The notes: generated by a model from the sequence alone, not told the origin. A stretch of 64,000 bases of DNA from Jidongwangia harbinensis (GCF_020216025.1 NZ_JAIWNC010000008.1:186001-250000), one strand, 5' to 3'; shown: positions 53,791-62,906, counted from the stretch's first letter. Numbers and translations are program-made.

Positions 53791-53841
53791 GTTCACCGAC
53801 GGTACAGCGGGGCGGGGCAGACGTCCGCGCCGACGCGGGCA

Positions 53842-53847
53842 TACGCT
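53842..53847 (+). promoter_or_regulatory. Leaderless -10 box of the acidic small protein gene
   Basis: TACGCT, 6 nt before the GTG at 53854. Confidence 0.5.
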
Positions 53848-53853
53848 TGGCGG

Positions 53854-54033
53854 GTGGACATCCTGGACGAGCCAGAGCGCGACGCCGACGGCGAACGGAC
53901 CGTCGACTTCGACTCCGAAGAGGCCCCGGTGCTGCCCGACCAGACCCGCGACGACACCGAGCGCGGGTGGGGCGGGGTCGCGGAGTCGAATGATGATCGA
54001 CTGTTTGAGGACCGGCCGCCGCACTGGGGCTGA
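53854..54033 (+). CDS. 59-aa acidic conserved hypothetical protein
   Basis: MDILDEPERDADGERTVDFD ... GVAESNDDRLFEDRPPHWG. Too short for annotation by family; strongly acidic, no membrane segment. Start supported by the leaderless TACGCT-N6-GTG. Likely cytosolic adaptor-like protein; function unknown. Confidence 0.65.
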   Translation: MDILDEPERDADGERTVDFDSEEAPVLPDQTRDDTERGWGGVAESNDDRLFEDRPPHWG

Positions 54034-54124
54034 CGGCTGGACGTGCACGGGTCTGCGGGGGCGGGCGCGGGTCGAGTCTGGGTGGTCCGGTGGACGACCT
54101 GGTCCGAGGGCTCGCGGTCTTGTG

Positions 54125-54232
54125 CGGTCGTCGGTGGTGCGGTCGCCGGGAGCTCGGTTGTCGGCGGTGCGGTCGTCGGGGGGCGCGGTTGTCGGGGGCT
54201 CGGTTGTCGGCGGTGCGGTTGTCGGCGGTGAG
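54125..54232. repeat. Short GC-rich tandem repeat
   Basis: Repeated GGTTGTCGGCGGTGCGG and variants; imperfect period. Confidence 0.7.
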
Positions 54233-54408
54233 ATGCTGCGGGGGACCGGTGCGTCGATTTGCTGGATATTGGAGACCGCGGGCCTGGCCGTGGAGTGGTG
54301 CGGATGAGGCCTCCTTGCGCCGACAGGGCCGGACGAGGTCGGTGTGGGGCGGCGCGTTTGCGTGTGGTTTTGAGGTGGGGGCGCGCCGCTTCCTGCGCAG
54401 GCCAGTCG

Positions 54409-54590
54409 GGGTGGCTGGGTGTGTGGAGTGTGGTGCGGTGCGGGCCGTAGGTCAGCACGGCGTGTTGGGGGTGGCTGGGTGTGTGGAGGTGCGGTGCGGT
54501 GCGGGCCGCAGGTCAGCACGGCGTGTTGGGGGTGGCTGGGTGTGTGGAGGTGCGGTGCGGTGCGAACCGCAGGTCAGCACGCCGCTCCTA
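54409..54590. repeat. About 61-bp tandem repeat (locus C of a dispersed family)
   Basis: Three copies starting near 54411, 54471 and 54532, each with GTGGCTGGGTGTGTGGAG and GGTCAGCACG. Shares GTGTGGAGGTG with locus A. Confidence 0.88.
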
Positions 54591-54887
54591 GGGCGGTCGG
54601 TGGGCGCGGTGCAAATGGGGCTCATCGGGCACTCGATCGGGGGCGGGAGGCCGATGTCGCCGCAGAGCCGGTCCGCAGCCCAGGTAAGGCCGCATACCGG
54701 ACAACGTTGGCGTCACTCCGCGACCGTGACCGCCTGCCAATCGAACACGGACAGCGCACCGCCCAGGCCGTCGTGCATCGCCCGGCGGACAGCGCGGCCG
54801 GTCGGTCCGCAGGTACCGGAACCGTGGCCGCCAGGTTGGGGCGCTCGCGAGTCCTGCCGGCCGACGCCCCATCACGGACCATCTCAC

Positions 54888-55616
54888 CTAGTCGGGTCTG
54901 AGCAGGACCGCATAGCCGCGGGACGGTGCAGCCCCGGCCCGCTTCGCCGTGGCGGGGTCCAACGCCAGCAGTAGCCCGCCGGCGAGCGGATCGTCGGCAC
55001 CGGTGATGCCGAGGACCAGTGCCGCCTGGGCGATCGGTGTGGTCCGCTCGCCGTCCTCGACCCGCATCAGGTCCACCCGGTCACCGGGCCGGACCAGGGC
55101 GAGCGCGGCCGGCTCGGCCAGCCGTACCGGGACGCCTACCGTGCCGGCTGGGACGGTCCGACGCCGGCCGTCGGTCCCGGTCTCCGCGTGTCTGCCGGTC
55201 TCTGCGGTCGTCTCGGTCTCCGCCTGTGTCCCCGGCTCTGCGGTCGTTTCGGTCTCCGCGTGTGTCCCCGGCTCTGCGGTCGTTTCGATCCCGGGGTGCG
55301 TTCCGGTCCCGGGGTGCGTTCCGGTTTCGGGGTGCGTTCCGGTCCCGGGGTGCGTTCCGGGCCCGGGGTGCGTTCCGGTCCGGGCGGTCGTTTCCGGATC
55401 GAGGGTGCGTGGCCGGGCCGATTCCGCCCCGCCGTCTCCCGATCCGGCCGGCCAGGCACCCCGGCACCCTGCCGCGCCCGACCACACCGTCATCGCCGCC
55501 ATCGTGATCAACACCGCGACCACCGCGGCGCGCAGCACGACCGCGCGTCGTGGGCGGCGCCACCGCACCGGATCCAGGGACGGTTCCGGCCGGCCGGCTC
55601 GTCGGGGTCCGCGCAT
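54888..55616 (-). CDS. SAF-domain (CpaB/RcpC-like) membrane protein with repeat linker
   Basis: 242 aa. Basic N-terminus, one membrane segment (VVLRAAVVAVLITMAAMTVW), a linker of TGTHPG/TETTAE repeats (about 80-145) and a C-terminal SAF/RcpC-like domain (VPVRLAEPAALALVRPGDRV; LLLALDPATAKRAG; YAVLLRP). Similar to CpaB in pilus assembly, but no tad genes are nearby. The repeats are encoded by an 18-bp minisatellite (about 55190-55400). Confidence 0.75.
   Translation of the reverse strand: MRGPRRAGRPEPSLDPVRWRRPRRAVVLRAAVVAVLITMAAMTVWSGAAGCRGAWPAGSGDGGAESARPRTLDPETTARTGTHPGPGTHPGTGTHPETGTHPGTGTHPGIETTAEPGTHAETETTAEPGTQAETETTAETGRHAETGTDGRRRTVPAGTVGVPVRLAEPAALALVRPGDRVDLMRVEDGERTTPIAQAALVLGITGADDPLAGGLLLALDPATAKRAGAAPSRGYAVLLRPD
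55190..55400 (-). repeat. In-frame short tandem repeats of the SAF protein
   Basis: 18-bp-based units with core GGGTGCGTTCCGG (plus strand) coding TGTHPG, and longer units coding TETTAE. Confidence 0.8.
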
Positions 55617-55698
55617 CTCGCCTCCTCGTCACGTCCGGCCGCACCGGCCGTCGAGACCCGGGACGTTAGGCGGAAACGACACATCCCGGCGGCTGCCC

Positions 55699-55724
55699 TG
55701 TGGACAACGCCGGGATGTGGATAA
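55699..55724. promoter_or_regulatory. Pair of DnaA boxes
   Basis: TGTGGACAA (55699) and TGTGGATAA (55716), reverse-strand DnaA boxes 17 bp apart. Confidence 0.5.
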
Positions 55725-55778
55725 CGCCCGCGACCGGTGCCGAGCGCGATAGAAACGGTGCCTCGGCCGAGCGACGGG

Positions 55779-56162
55779 TCAGGAAGTGGCCGCCGGGGCT
55801 TTGGAGCCGGTCGACGGTGACGGAGAGGAGGAGGACGTGGACGACGACGAGGACGACGATGTCGACGACGACGGCGTGCTGGTGGACGACGAGGAGCCGT
55901 CCGACGACGAGGACGACGAGGACGACGAGGAGTCACCGTTGGAGGACGCCGCGGCGGGGGCCGACTCGGACTTCGCGCCGTTGCCGTTGCGGGAGTCGTT
56001 CCGGTAGAAGCCCGACCCCTTGAACACGATGCCGACCGAGTTGAACACCTTGCGGAGCTTGCCCTGGCAGGCCGGGCACTCGGTGAGCGCGGGGTCGGAG
56101 AAGGACTGCACCGCCTCGAGCTGCTCGCCACACTCGGTGCAGGCGTACTGGTACGTGGGCAC
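55779..56162 (-). CDS. ruc: Ruc-type FmdB zinc-ribbon protein with poly-Ser tail
   Basis: 127 aa from GTG 56162 (GGAGG 6 nt upstream). Zinc ribbon with CxxC pairs (YACTECG ... CPACQG), then GIVFKGSGFYRND, and from about 75 a Ser-rich disordered tail (runs of Ser broken by Thr/Pro). Its M. tuberculosis counterpart Rv0991c (Ruc) is a redox-regulated chaperone with a disordered C-terminus; synteny with 5-FCL, galU, moeA and rimJ supports orthology. A CIRCE element lies upstream. Confidence 0.85.
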   Translation of the reverse strand: MPTYQYACTECGEQLEAVQSFSDPALTECPACQGKLRKVFNSVGIVFKGSGFYRNDSRNGNGAKSESAPAAASSNGDSSSSSSSSSSDGSSSSTSTPSSSTSSSSSSSTSSSSPSPSTGSKAPAATS

Positions 56163-56203
56163 GGGTCCTCCGCAAACGTCGGTTGCTGACACTCGTGGGG
56201 CGC

Positions 56204-56228
56204 TGGCACTCGCCCTCTGTGAGTGCCA
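56204..56228. promoter_or_regulatory. CIRCE operator (HrcA)
   Basis: TGGCACTC-N9-GAGTGCCA: perfect inverted repeat with the 9-bp spacing and GCACTC core of CIRCE, about 42 nt upstream of the Ruc-type gene. Confidence 0.85.
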
Positions 56229-56246
56229 ATGGTGCGTCATCGGAAG

Positions 56247-56873
56247 TTATTTCGTCCAGCCGGGCGCCGCTCGGAGCATCACCGGGCCGTCCGTGGGAGT
56301 GATCACACCATGGACCGGGCGGTCGTGCGGCTCCGCGGGTACGTGCTCGACCAGCTCGCCGTCGTGCAGCAGGGCGAGGGTCAGCGTGGCGCCGGCCCGG
56401 TCCAGTGCGCGGTCGTAGGAGCCGCCGCCGCGGCCGAGGCGGATGCCGGTCCGGGAGACGGCCAGGGCGGGCACGATGATCAGGTCCGCGCCCCGGATCG
56501 CGTCGACGCCGAGGCGGGGGCCGGCCGGTTCGCGCAGACCGAGCCGGCCGGGGGTGAGTGCGCCGTCGTACCGGGCCCAGTCGAGGTCGCCGTCGGGGCG
56601 GAGCACGGGCAGCAGCAACTCGCCGCCGGGTGGCAGGGCGGACGCCAGGGCGTCGGGGAGGTCGGGGCCGCCCGGTTCCGAGCCGACCGGGACGTAGGCC
56701 GCACAACGGGTGGGTTGCGTCCGGCGTACCGCTGCGATCGTGAAGGTCTGGACGGCCGTGGCCGCCGCGGCTCGATCGGCCGGGGATGATGTTCTGCGCG
56801 CGGTAAGCACGCGATTGCGCAGCGCGATCTTTGCCGCTGTAGATATTTCGGCGTCACGGGTCAAATCGGGCAT
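56247..56873 (-). CDS. 5-formyltetrahydrofolate cyclo-ligase
   Basis: 208 aa from ATG 56873. Converts 5-formyl-THF to 5,10-methenyl-THF with ATP. Visible: AAKIALRNRVLTARR start, PDLPDAL, LLLPVLRPDGDLDWARYDG, IIVPALAVSRTGIRLGRGGG (ATP/Mg loop) and YDRAL. Rv0992c orthologue by position. Confidence 0.92.
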   Translation of the reverse strand: MPDLTRDAEISTAAKIALRNRVLTARRTSSPADRAAAATAVQTFTIAAVRRTQPTRCAAYVPVGSEPGGPDLPDALASALPPGGELLLPVLRPDGDLDWARYDGALTPGRLGLREPAGPRLGVDAIRGADLIIVPALAVSRTGIRLGRGGGSYDRALDRAGATLTLALLHDGELVEHVPAEPHDRPVHGVITPTDGPVMLRAAPGWTK

Positions 56874-56956
56874 GCAACACCCCCTGAGGGAGACCGGCAA
56901 ACGCTCCCGACTATGTCAGCATCGCTCCAAACAGGGCCATTCCGGGGAGGATCCGT

Positions 56957-59008
56957 GTGACGCTTCGTGGCCGGCTCACCACCGCCTTCCTGGCGGTCGT
57001 GCTCGGCCCGGTCCTGCTCGGGACGATCTTCGTCGGCACGACGGTGGCCACCGTGAGCCGGGACCGGACAGCCGAGCGGCTCGACCATGCGGTCACCACG
57101 GTACGGACCGCGATCGCCGCGGTCTGCCGGCAACTGCAGGCGACCGCGGACGCGGTGGCGGTCCTGCCGACGGACAGCCGGGACACTGCGGCCCGGCAGA
57201 TCGAGGCGCGCGGCCTGGCGTCCGACGTACGGCTGGACGGCGGCCCCACCACCTGGCAGGACTGCGCCGCACCGGCCGACGGCGGCGTCGTGGCGATCTC
57301 GGCCCGCGCCCGCACCGACGACGGTGTCGTGGCGGCCGGGCAGCTGCTGGACGCCGGCTTCGTCGACCGGCTCGCCGCGTCCAGCGGTGCGGAGATCACG
57401 CTGCTCGACCCGCGCGGCACCAACGCCGTGCAGAGCACTGTGCCGGACCGGATCCGCGGCGAGATCGTGCTGGTCACCGTCGCGGGGCGGACCGCACGTG
57501 GCGACCGGCACGTGCGCCGCCTCACGGTCGGCCCGGGGCAACCGCTGCCGCTGGCGGTATCGGTGCCCGCCGCGGACCCGACCGGGCTGTACCTGGTCCT
57601 GCTCGGGGTGGTGCTGGTCGTCGCGTCCGGCGCGGTGCTGGTCGCGTGCCGGCTGGCCCGGTCCACCACCCGGCCGCTGGCCGAACTGGCCCGGGCCGTG
57701 GACCGGGTGGCCGGGGGCGAGCTGAGCACCCGGGTGCCGGTGGTGCGCCACGACGAGGTGGGCCGGTTGGCCGGCACGTTCAACCGGATGACCCGGGAAC
57801 TGCAGGGGTACGTCCAGGCGCTGACCGCCAGCCGGGACCAGCTCCGCCGCCACCTGACCGTGCTCGGCGACACCCTGTCCAGCACCCACGACCTGCACCG
57901 CATCCTGCGGGTGATCCTGCAGACCGCGCTGTCCACCACCGGGGCCCGGGGCGGCGTCGTGCTGCTCGCCGACCCCGCCGACGGCCGGCTCGTGGCCCGC
58001 TGCGCCGAAGGGCTGACCGGCCGCTGGAACGTCCCGGAGGCCGAGCTGCCCACGCTGCGGGTGACGCCCGGACACGGCGTCCTGGGCGGGGTGGCGGAAA
58101 CCGGGGAGCCGCGGCGCGGGGTCTGCGGCCCGGGTGGGACGGCGCCCGGCGAGCCGCCCTGCCGCACCTACGTGGCGGTGCCGATCTGCGCGCCCGCGGT
58201 CGTCGGCGACCCGCTGGTGCCGGGCGGGCCGGAGGGCACCGCCGTCCCCGCCACGCTGGGGGTGCTGGCGCTCTACGACCGGCTCGGCGGCGACGAGTTC
58301 GACGACACCGACCTGCCCACGCTGCGGACCTTCGCCGGGCAGGCCGGGGTGGCCGTGCACAACGTGCGGATGCACGAGGAGGCGCAGCGGCTGTCGCTCA
58401 CCGACCCGCTCACCGGCCTGTGGAACTACCGCTACCTCCGGGAGTCGCTGCGCCGCGAGGTGGAACGGGCCAGCCGGTTCGGCCGCATGCTCACCGTTCT
58501 GCTGCTCGACCTCGACCACTTCAAGGACGTCAACGACCGGTACGGGCACGCCGCCGGGGACGCCGTGCTGGCCGAGTTCGCCCGGCGCATCCGGGTCGGG
58601 CTGCGCGAGGTGGACCTGGCGTTCCGGCAGGGCGGCGAGGAGTTCGTGGTGCTGCTGCCGGAGACGGACGCGTACGGCGGGACGATCGTCGCCGAACGGC
58701 TCGGCTCGGCCGTCCGGGACCTGCCCGTACCCATCGATTCCCGGCGAACCGACGCGGAGACCGGCCGACCGATCGACCGGGTCTCCGTCACGGTCTCCAT
58801 CGGCATCGCCGTCTACCCGGAACACGGCACCACCGCGCAACAGGTGCTCGACGCCGCCGACGATGCGCTGTACGCGGCGAAGCACGCCGGCCGGGACACG
58901 TACCGGTTGGCCGAGGTGGTTTCGGCGACGGTCCCGGATGGGCAATTTGACCAGGCCGCAGCGGCGCCCGGCGGGCCGCAGCCGCCGCGCCAGAGCCGCG
59001 GCCGATAG
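56957..59008 (+). CDS. HAMP-GAF-GGDEF diguanylate cyclase
   Basis: 683 aa, GTG start with GGAGG. Two membrane helices around an extracytoplasmic domain (about 8-28 and 215-240), HAMP (PLAELARAVDRVAGGELSTR), a GAF domain (about 310-450) and a GGDEF domain with intact GGEEF at the active site (FRQGGEEFVVLL). It makes c-di-GMP in response to an envelope or small-molecule signal. No I-site RxxD is obvious. Confidence 0.88.
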   Translation: MTLRGRLTTAFLAVVLGPVLLGTIFVGTTVATVSRDRTAERLDHAVTTVRTAIAAVCRQLQATADAVAVLPTDSRDTAARQIEARGLASDVRLDGGPTTWQDCAAPADGGVVAISARARTDDGVVAAGQLLDAGFVDRLAASSGAEITLLDPRGTNAVQSTVPDRIRGEIVLVTVAGRTARGDRHVRRLTVGPGQPLPLAVSVPAADPTGLYLVLLGVVLVVASGAVLVACRLARSTTRPLAELARAVDRVAGGELSTRVPVVRHDEVGRLAGTFNRMTRELQGYVQALTASRDQLRRHLTVLGDTLSSTHDLHRILRVILQTALSTTGARGGVVLLADPADGRLVARCAEGLTGRWNVPEAELPTLRVTPGHGVLGGVAETGEPRRGVCGPGGTAPGEPPCRTYVAVPICAPAVVGDPLVPGGPEGTAVPATLGVLALYDRLGGDEFDDTDLPTLRTFAGQAGVAVHNVRMHEEAQRLSLTDPLTGLWNYRYLRESLRREVERASRFGRMLTVLLLDLDHFKDVNDRYGHAAGDAVLAEFARRIRVGLREVDLAFRQGGEEFVVLLPETDAYGGTIVAERLGSAVRDLPVPIDSRRTDAETGRPIDRVSVTVSIGIAVYPEHGTTAQQVLDAADDALYAAKHAGRDTYRLAEVVSATVPDGQFDQAAAAPGGPQPPRQSRGR

Positions 59009-59011
59009 TCT
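59006..59011 (+). promoter_or_regulatory. Leaderless -10 box of galU
   Basis: TAGTCT, 6 nt before ATG 59018; supports that start. Confidence 0.5.
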
Positions 59012-59017
59012 CGCGGA

Positions 59018-59971
59018 ATGTCCGGGCACGATTCGAGAGAAAGTGCGGTGACCCCTCAGATGACGACGAACGCGCATGCAAGCGGCCGTCGGGCGGTCAA
59101 GGCCGTCATTCCCGCGGCTGGCCTCGCCACGCGGTTCCTCCCGGCCACCAAGGCGGTGCCGAAGGAGTTGCTGCCTGTCGTGGATCGCCCGGTACTCCAG
59201 TACATCGTCGAGGAGGCCGCCGCGGCCGGGATCACCGACGTACTGCTGGTCACCGGACGCGGCAAGACGTCGATGGTCGACCACTTCGACCGGCGGCCCG
59301 ACGTGGAGGCGCGGCTGGAGGAGAAGGGCGACACCGAGCGCCTGGCCGCGGTCCGCCGCACCAGCGAACTGGCGGACATCTACACCTGCCGGCAGGGCGA
59401 GCCGCTCGGCCTCGGGCACGCCGTCGGGGTGGCCGCCTCCCACGTGGGTGACAGCGCGTTCGCGGTGCTGCTCGGCGACGAGTTCGTCGACGAGGAGGAG
59501 CCGCTGCTGCCGTCGATGCTGGACCTGCAGGCCCGCACCGGCGGGATCGTGCTCGCGTTCCTCGAGGTCGAACCGTCGGAGACCTCCCGGTACGGCATCG
59601 CCTCCGTCTCGCCCAGCGAGTACGGCGACGACGTCGTCCAGGTCACCGGCCTGGTCGAGAAGCCGTCGCCGGCGGAGGCGCCGAGCAACCTCGCGGTGCT
59701 CGGCCGGTACGTGCTGCCGCCCACCATCTTCGAGGCCATCAACCACACCAAGCCGGGCAGCGGCGGCGAGATCCAGCTCACCGACGCGATGGCCGCGCTG
59801 CTCAACGACGGCACCCCGGTGCACGGCATCATCTACCGCGGACACCGGTACGACACCGGCATGCCGCTGGGCTACCTGCAGGCGGTCGTCCAGCTCGCCG
59901 TCAAGCGTCCCGATCTCGGCGCCGAGTTCCACGCCTGGCTGACCGAGTTCGTGGGGAACCCGAAGGGATGA
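59018..59971 (+). CDS. galU: UTP-glucose-1-phosphate uridylyltransferase
   Basis: 317 aa. Nucleotidyltransferase: VIPAAGLATRFLPATKAVPK, VVDRPVLQYIVEEA, GQGEPLGLGHAV-type loop (QGEPLGLGHAVGVA) and LGDEFVDEE. Makes UDP-glucose for cell-wall and glycan synthesis. Followed by moeA with a 4-nt overlap and rimJ, as in M. tuberculosis Rv0993-Rv0995. Confidence 0.94.
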   Translation: MSGHDSRESAVTPQMTTNAHASGRRAVKAVIPAAGLATRFLPATKAVPKELLPVVDRPVLQYIVEEAAAAGITDVLLVTGRGKTSMVDHFDRRPDVEARLEEKGDTERLAAVRRTSELADIYTCRQGEPLGLGHAVGVAASHVGDSAFAVLLGDEFVDEEEPLLPSMLDLQARTGGIVLAFLEVEPSETSRYGIASVSPSEYGDDVVQVTGLVEKPSPAEAPSNLAVLGRYVLPPTIFEAINHTKPGSGGEIQLTDAMAALLNDGTPVHGIIYRGHRYDTGMPLGYLQAVVQLAVKRPDLGAEFHAWLTEFVGNPKG

Positions 59972-61278
59972 CCGCGACGGCCGATGCCGAGGCGGCCGCC
60001 AACGAGCTGATGCCTCTCGCCGAGTACCTGGGCAGCGTGCTGCGCAGGCTCCGCGCGCTGCCTCCGCTCGACCTCGACCTGACCCAGGCGCACGGCAACG
60101 TCCTCGCCGTGGACGTGGTCGCGCCGCACCCGTACCCGGCCTTCGACCAGGCCGCGATCGACGGGTACGCGGCGCGGTGGGAGGACCTCGCGGCGGCCGG
60201 CCGGATCGGGTCGCACCCGTCGTTCGGCAAGTTCGAGGGCGGGCCCCGGCCGGTGCGTCTCAACGTGGTCGGCGACCTCGGCGCGGCGAGCTGGCGCCCG
60301 GTCCGCCTGACGCCCGGCACCTGCTTCTCGGTGGCGGCCGGCTCGCCGCTGCCGATCGGTGCCGACGTCGTCGTGCCCGTGCACTGGACCGACCAGGGCA
60401 TGGCCGCCGTGGAGATTCTGCACGCCCCGAAACGGGGATCGGGGGTGCGCCGGTCCGGCGACGAGATCGCCGTCGGACAGGTGCTGGCGTCGGCCGGCTC
60501 CTACGTGACGCCGGCCATGGTGGCGGTCTTCGCCGCGGCCGGGATCGGGCACGTGGTGGTGCGGCCCAGCCCACGGGTCGTGGTGGTGGCGACCGGCGAC
60601 GAACTGGTCGACGTCGGCCGGCCCAGCCAGCCCGGTCAGGTGGTGGACGCCAACTCGCACGCGCTGACCGCCGCCGCGGTGGAGGCCGGCGCGCTCGCGT
60701 ACCGGATCGGGATCTGCGACGACGACCCGGAGGGCCTGCGCGGCCTGCTCGAGGACCAGACGCTGCGGGCCGATCTGATCATCACCACCGGAGGCACGGG
60801 TACGGGACCCGGCGACATGTTGCGCCGGGTGCTGTCCCGCCGGGACAACGGGCGCGGCGTCGTCGAGTTCACCAGCGTGGCGCTCTGCCCGGGCACCGCG
60901 CTCGGCTTCGGCACGGTCGGCGGCGAAGAGGTGCCGGTGGTGTGCCTGCCCGGCGAACCCGGCGCCGCGCTGATCGGGTTCGAGGTGCTGGCCCGGCCGG
61001 TGATCCAGCTGCTGGCCGGGGCGGAGCCGGTGTTCCGCCCCAGCGTCAAGGCACACCTGCTGGAAACCGTGTCCTCACCGGGCGGGCTGCGCGAGTTCCG
61101 CCCGGCCCACGTCGCGGAACGGCGCGGCGGCGGCTACACGGTGCAGCCGCTGGCCGGAGGGCCGTACACTCTGTCCGGCCTGGCCGAAGCGAACGGCCTG
61201 CTGGTGCTCGGCGAGCGGGTCACGTCGGCGGCGGCCGGGTCCACCGTGGATGTCCTGTTGCTCGACCGGAGGCGATGA
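59968..61278 (+). CDS. moeA: Molybdopterin molybdotransferase MoeA
   Basis: 436 aa. MoeA-like molybdopterin-binding folds: FDQAAIDGYAARW, TPAMVAVFAAAGI, VVVATGDELVDVG, the GGTGTGPGDM loop and the C-terminal MoeA_C domain. Inserts molybdenum into molybdopterin. Coupled to rimJ by a 4-nt overlap. Confidence 0.93.
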   Translation: MTATADAEAAANELMPLAEYLGSVLRRLRALPPLDLDLTQAHGNVLAVDVVAPHPYPAFDQAAIDGYAARWEDLAAAGRIGSHPSFGKFEGGPRPVRLNVVGDLGAASWRPVRLTPGTCFSVAAGSPLPIGADVVVPVHWTDQGMAAVEILHAPKRGSGVRRSGDEIAVGQVLASAGSYVTPAMVAVFAAAGIGHVVVRPSPRVVVVATGDELVDVGRPSQPGQVVDANSHALTAAAVEAGALAYRIGICDDDPEGLRGLLEDQTLRADLIITTGGTGTGPGDMLRRVLSRRDNGRGVVEFTSVALCPGTALGFGTVGGEEVPVVCLPGEPGAALIGFEVLARPVIQLLAGAEPVFRPSVKAHLLETVSSPGGLREFRPAHVAERRGGGYTVQPLAGGPYTLSGLAEANGLLVLGERVTSAAAGSTVDVLLLDRRR

Positions 61279-61919
61279 TGCTGGGGTCCGTACCCGGATG
61301 GCCCGCCGTCCTGGTCGAAGGATCCGTGACGTTGCGCCCGTACCGCCGCAGCGACGCCCGCGCCTGGTCCGAGGTGCGCATCGCCAACCAGCAGTGGCTG
61401 ACACCGTGGGAGTCGTCGCCGCCCGGCCCGTGGGCCGAGATGAACTCCACCCGCGCCTACCTCTACGTCTACCGCGACATGAAGCGGGCCGCCCGGCGCG
61501 GCGAGAGCATGCCGTTCGCGGTCTGCCTGCGCGACGACGACGGGCAGGACCGGCTGGTCGGCCACATGAACCTCGGCAACATCGTGCGTCGGGCGTTCAG
61601 TTCCGCGTACGTCGGCTACTGGATCGACTCCCGCGTCGCCGGCCGCGGCGTCACGCCCACCGCGCTGGCGCTCGCCGTGGACCACGCGTTCGGCCCCGGC
61701 GGACTGCACCGCATCGAGGTCAACATCCGGCCGGAAAACCGGCCCAGCCGGCGCGTGGTGGAGAAACTGGGCTTCCGCGAGGAGGCCTACCACGCCCGCT
61801 ACATGCACATCGACGGCATGTGGCGAGACCATCTCGGGTACGCCATGACCAGTGAGGAAGTGGCTGCCGAAGGTGGCCTCCTGGCCCGCTGGCGGCGGGT
61901 CCGTACCACAGCAAATTGA
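61275..61919 (+). CDS. rimJ: RimJ/RimL-type GNAT acetyltransferase
   Basis: 214 aa. Protein N-acetyltransferase-type GNAT: LRPYRRSDARAWSEVRIANQ, VGYWIDSRVAGRGVTPTALA, HRIEVNIRPENRPSRRVVEK. Likely modifies a ribosomal or other protein N-terminus; target unknown. Ortholog position of Rv0995. Confidence 0.88.
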   Translation: MMLGSVPGWPAVLVEGSVTLRPYRRSDARAWSEVRIANQQWLTPWESSPPGPWAEMNSTRAYLYVYRDMKRAARRGESMPFAVCLRDDDGQDRLVGHMNLGNIVRRAFSSAYVGYWIDSRVAGRGVTPTALALAVDHAFGPGGLHRIEVNIRPENRPSRRVVEKLGFREEAYHARYMHIDGMWRDHLGYAMTSEEVAAEGGLLARWRRVRTTAN

Positions 61920-62061
61920 TGATCAAGGCGTGACCGGATCGGCGCGCCGCGCGAATATCCGCAGCTTGCGGCCGTAATCTCGGGGAGATTAAGACTTCCG
62001 GTACCCGTGCGCGCCCATTTCCCGCCCGGCGCGCACGGGACCGCCGACGCTGACGGGAGGG

Positions 62062-62823
62062 GTGAGGGTGCCGACCTCGGTGCTCCTCGCCGTCCTCGCT
62101 GCGGCCGGGCTGCTCGCCCTCGCACCGGCGCTCGTGCGCCGATACGACGCCACCGAGCGCTTGGCCGCAGAGCGGGCGCAGTCGACGGCTCGGGTGCTCA
62201 CGCGCCACCGTCGACGCCGCACCGTGCCCGGACACCGTCCGATCAACCCGCCCCGACAGGTGCCGGTTACGGTACCCGCCCCATCGGGTGACCCGGCACC
62301 GCCCCGGCGCCAACTGCGCCTCGTCACCGGCCGCCGCCCGGCCCGCCGCACGCCACCCCGCCGGCACACCCCCGCGGTGGTCCGCCGGCGCCGCGTGTTC
62401 GCCGCCCTGCTGCTGCTCAACATCATCGAACTGGTCGGCGTGATCGCCGTCGGCCCCGGCTTCTGGATCGGCTTCGCGGTCACCGGTGCGCTGCTCGCCG
62501 CGTACCTGGTGCACCTGCGCAACCGCGCCCTCACCGACCGGCGCCGGCGCCGCATCGAAGCCCGCGAAGCCGCCTGGGTGGCCGCCCGGCAGGCCGAGGT
62601 CCGCCGCGAACAGGCACGCCGGGCCGCTGCGCGACGCGAGGCGCAGCGCCGGCTGGCCGCCCAACGCGAGGCGGTACGGCGGGCCGCGATGGGCCTGGAC
62701 CGGGACCCCTCGGACGACCTGCCGGCCGTCGCGAACGGTGGCTCGGTGTCCTACCGGCGGACCGGTGGGCTGCGCGGACGGCCCTACGAAGCGGGTGGCC
62801 GCGGGACGTCGTACCCGGCCTGA
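62062..62823 (+). CDS. Two-TM membrane protein with Arg-rich cytoplasmic region (Rv0996-like position)
   Basis: 253 aa from an initiation codon at 62062 (GGGAGGGG upstream). N-terminal helix (TSVLLAVLAAAGLLALAPAL), an Arg/Pro-rich loop, two closely spaced helices (VFAALLLLNIIELVGVIAV; FWIGFAVTGALLAAYLVHL) and a long Arg-rich coiled coil (RRRRRIEAREAAWVAARQAE). Function unknown; occupies the position of Rv0996 after rimJ. Confidence 0.75.
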   Translation: MRVPTSVLLAVLAAAGLLALAPALVRRYDATERLAAERAQSTARVLTRHRRRRTVPGHRPINPPRQVPVTVPAPSGDPAPPRRQLRLVTGRRPARRTPPRRHTPAVVRRRRVFAALLLLNIIELVGVIAVGPGFWIGFAVTGALLAAYLVHLRNRALTDRRRRRIEAREAAWVAARQAEVRREQARRAAARREAQRRLAAQREAVRRAAMGLDRDPSDDLPAVANGGSVSYRRTGGLRGRPYEAGGRGTSYPA

Positions 62824-62906
62824 CAGGTTTGCCGGCGGCACGCCGGGATCCGGTTCGCGGACGCGGTAGGCGACCTGTTAGCCTTGCTGCGGTCCTACGG
62901 GGCCGG

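Larger units (their letters stand above)
54034..54887. other. Gene-free 0.85-kb repeat region
   Basis: 54125-54232 holds short GCGGTYGTCGG-type tandem repeats; 54409-54590 holds the third 61-bp array. From 54600 to 54887 I see no convincing gene. Confidence 0.6.

Noticed and set aside
54591..54778. Minus-strand frame MHDGLGG...VAE, TGA, then RQRCPVCG (possible selenoprotein or zinc ribbon)
   Set aside because: The only CPVCG sits behind an in-frame TGA, there is no SECIS-like structure or known family, and the frame runs into the repeat array.
55786..56007. Plus-strand acidic frame (Asp/Glu runs)
   Set aside because: It is the complement of the poly-Ser tail of the Ruc-type gene, which has an RBS, zinc ribbon and CIRCE operator.
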